DNA of 64,000 nt from Ruminococcus sp. (lineage in GTDB: Bacteria; Bacillota; Clostridia; Oscillospirales; Ruminococcaceae): positions 1-64,000 of the forward strand of contig JAFYGE010000086.1 in NCBI GenBank assembly GCA_017543335.1, written 5' to 3'. The notes under the pieces were generated by a model that saw only the letters and a program-made list of their open reading frames with translations, was not told the DNA's origin and did not search any database. Positions 62,615 through 64,000 of this stretch are shown here, in pieces. The stretch's first letter is position 1, and each line of letters opens with the position of its first letter. The translations under genes were made by a program, and so were the position numbers.

Positions 62615-63805
62615 ATGTCACAGTCAAAAGGAAGATTTGGTATTCATGGCGGACAGTATATACCTGAAACCCTCATGAATGCAATTATTGAACTCGAACA
62701 GGCTTATGAACATTACAAGAATGATCCTGAGTTCAACAAGGAACTCACCGATCTGCTTAATAACTATGCAGGTCGTCCGTCACTTCTTTATTATGCCGAA
62801 AAACTCACCCGTGAACTCGGCGGAGCTAAAATATACCTCAAACGTGAGGACCTCAATCATACCGGTTCCCATAAAATTAATAACGTTCTTGGTCAGGCTC
62901 TTCTCGCTAAGAAAATGGGCAAAAAACGCCTTATAGCTGAGACTGGTGCTGGTCAGCACGGTGTCGCTACCGCTACTGCTGCTGCTCTGCTGGATATGGA
63001 ATGCGTTATCTTCATGGGAGAAGAAGATACTAAGAGACAGGCTCTTAACGTTTACAGAATGAAGCTCCTAGGTTCTGAAGTTATACCTGTTAAAAGCGGT
63101 ACCGCTACTCTTAAAGATGCCGTTTCAGAGGCTATGAGAGAGTGGACTAACCGTATCGATGATACTCATTATTGCCTCGGCTCCGTCATGGGACCTCATC
63201 CTTTCCCGACTATCGTACGTGATTTTCAGGCTGTTATTTCCCGTGAGTCAAGAGCTCAGATCCTCGAAGCTGAGGGCAGACTTCCGGATGCTGTTATCGC
63301 TTGTGTAGGCGGCGGCTCAAATGCGATCGGAAGCTTCTACCATTTCATTCCTGATGAGGGAGTACGTCTTATAGGCTGTGAAGCTGCTGGAAGAGGTATC
63401 GATACCTTTGAAACAGCTGCTACTGTAAATACCGGTAAAATAGGTATTTTCCACGGCATGAAGTCCTATTTCTGTCAGGATAAATACGGTCAGATCGCTC
63501 CGGTATACTCTATTTCCGCAGGTCTTGACTATCCGGGCGTAGGTCCTGAACACGCTCATCTTCACGACATCGGCAGAGCTGAGTATGTTCCGATAACTGA
63601 CGATGAAGCTGTAAACGCTTTCGAGTACCTCTCTCGTACAGAGGGAATCATACCTGCTATCGAATCAGCTCACGCTATAGCTTATGCTATGAAACTTGCT
63701 CCTACTATGGACAAGGATAAAATTATCATCGTTACTGTTTCCGGAAGAGGAGACAAAGACTGTGCTGCTATCGCTCGCTACAGAGGGGAGGATATCTATG
63801 AGTAA
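62615..63805 (+). CDS. trpB: Tryptophan synthase beta chain
   Basis: 396-residue TrpB, joining indole and serine with PLP. With ATG 62615 the PLP lysine is K87 (HTGSHKINN), the same number as in E. coli, and the RBS AAAGG is nine bases away. An in-frame ATG at 62606 touches that RBS. Other motifs are the catalytic E in GETGAG-like AETGAGQHG, the PLP phosphate loop [10 protein letters not shown] and VSGRGDKD. It overlaps trpA by 8 bases. This is the TrpB1 type that works with TrpA. Confidence 0.97.
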   Translation: MSQSKGRFGIHGGQYIPETLMNAIIELEQAYEHYKNDPEFNKELTDLLNNYAGRPSLLYYAEKLTRELGGAKIYLKREDLNHTGSHKINNVLGQALLAKKMGKKRLIAETGAGQHGVATATAAALLDMECVIFMGEEDTKRQALNVYRMKLLGSEVIPVKSGTATLKDAVSEAMREWTNRIDDTHYCLGSVMGPHPFPTIVRDFQAVISRESRAQILEAEGRLPDAVIACVGGGSNAIGSFYHFIPDEGVRLIGCEAAGRGIDTFETAATVNTGKIGIFHGMKSYFCQDKYGQIAPVYSISAGLDYPGVGPEHAHLHDIGRAEYVPITDDEAVNAFEYLSRTEGIIPAIESAHAIAYAMKLAPTMDKDKIIIVTVSGRGDKDCAAIARYRGEDIYE

Positions 63806-64000
63806 TATCAAAACTGCTTTTCAGAACGGAAAGGCTTTTATACCATTTATAACCTGCGGTGATCCTGATCTGGAAACTACTGCAAAAGTTATACGTGCAG
63901 CTGTTGAAAACGGTGCTGACCTCATCGAGCTCGGTATCCCATTCTCAGACCCTACTGCTGAGGGTCCTGTAATTCAGGGAGCAAATATCCGTGCTCTTGC
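63798..64000 (+). CDS. trpA: Tryptophan synthase alpha chain (3' end beyond window)
   Basis: The first 67 residues of TrpA, which cleaves indole-3-glycerol phosphate to indole. The opening has [14 protein letters not shown] and then [19 protein letters not shown], with the catalytic aspartate expected about here. GGGGAGG lies upstream inside trpB, and the start overlaps the trpB 3' end by 8 bases, so the subunits are translationally coupled. The frame runs off the window edge. Confidence 0.95.
   Translation, partial: MSNIKTAFQNGKAFIPFITCGDPDLETTAKVIRAAVENGADLIELGIPFSDPTAEGPVIQGANIRAL

Overview
This 64 kb window reads as the chromosome of a Firmicute of the Ruminococcaceae/Oscillospiraceae, most likely a Ruminococcus. 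The evidence is the A+T-leaning composition, near-consensus SigA promoters with 17-base spacers, Gram-positive gene orders (dGTPase-like/dnaG/sigA, scpA-scpB), sporulation-type genes (spoIIP, gerW/ytfJ, a dacF-like carboxypeptidase) and one secreted multimodular acetylesterase carrying a dockerin, the hallmark of cellulosome-forming ruminococci. No prophage, insertion sequence, CRISPR array or rRNA operon was seen. Nearly all of the window is ordinary chromosome.

Layout. 1-3 kb: end of an unknown gene, tRNA-Gly(CCC), cardiolipin synthase and a membrane acyltransferase. 3-10.6 kb: phosphoglucomutase, a Tam-like methyltransferase, ribosomal protein L31, a YigZ/IMPACT protein, then the dGTPase-like/dnaG/sigA run. 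10.8-13.6 kb: an EAL phosphodiesterase fused to a beta-helix-like repeat domain. 13.6-19.9 kb: ychF, asnB, a papain-like protein, spoIIP and a polysaccharide deacetylase. 19.9-27.4 kb: ten tightly packed minus-strand genes running from an M50 protease through scpA, scpB, DUF2953, gerW, dacF, rluB and metA to a DUF4190-type membrane protein. 27.6-31.9 kb: L28, a secreted protein and the dockerin-bearing CE12 enzyme. 32.2-37.8 kb: two RadC-like genes, a two-component system and two paralogous membrane-anchored proteins of unknown function. 37.8-41.7 kb: metK with a SAM-I riboswitch, a candidate small RNA and a second two-component system. 42-46.2 kb: a second EAL protein, phosphofructokinase and a TtcA-family protein. 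46.4-50 kb: an MBOAT/DHHW acylation pair with a phosphoesterase. 50.2-55 kb: rlmB, a degenerate P-type-ATPase-like protein and an LCP protein. 55-61 kb: DegV, an XRE membrane regulator, diaminopimelate dehydrogenase, a GT-C-like membrane protein and a cytosolic clan GH-A hydrolase. 61-64 kb: ispD-ispF and a tryptophan T-box controlling trpB-trpA, with trpA cut by the window edge.

Themes. Sulfur amino acids link metA (with the residue expected for an acetyl-CoA-using enzyme) and SAM-riboswitch-controlled metK. Envelope building links asnB, dacF, ddh, LCP, the MBOAT pair, cardiolipin synthase and ispD/ispF. Cyclic-di-GMP turnover is represented by two EAL proteins whose GGDEF domains are both degenerate. 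The least explained items are the beta-helix-fused EAL protein, the pseudo-P-type ATPase, the operon of two-component system plus paralog pair, and a 13-base element shared by the second two-component promoter and a candidate small RNA beyond its 3' end.

Limits. Everything was read by eye. Domain calls rest on recognised motifs, and start codons were chosen from ribosome-binding sites and family N-termini. No database search, folding or alignment program was run.
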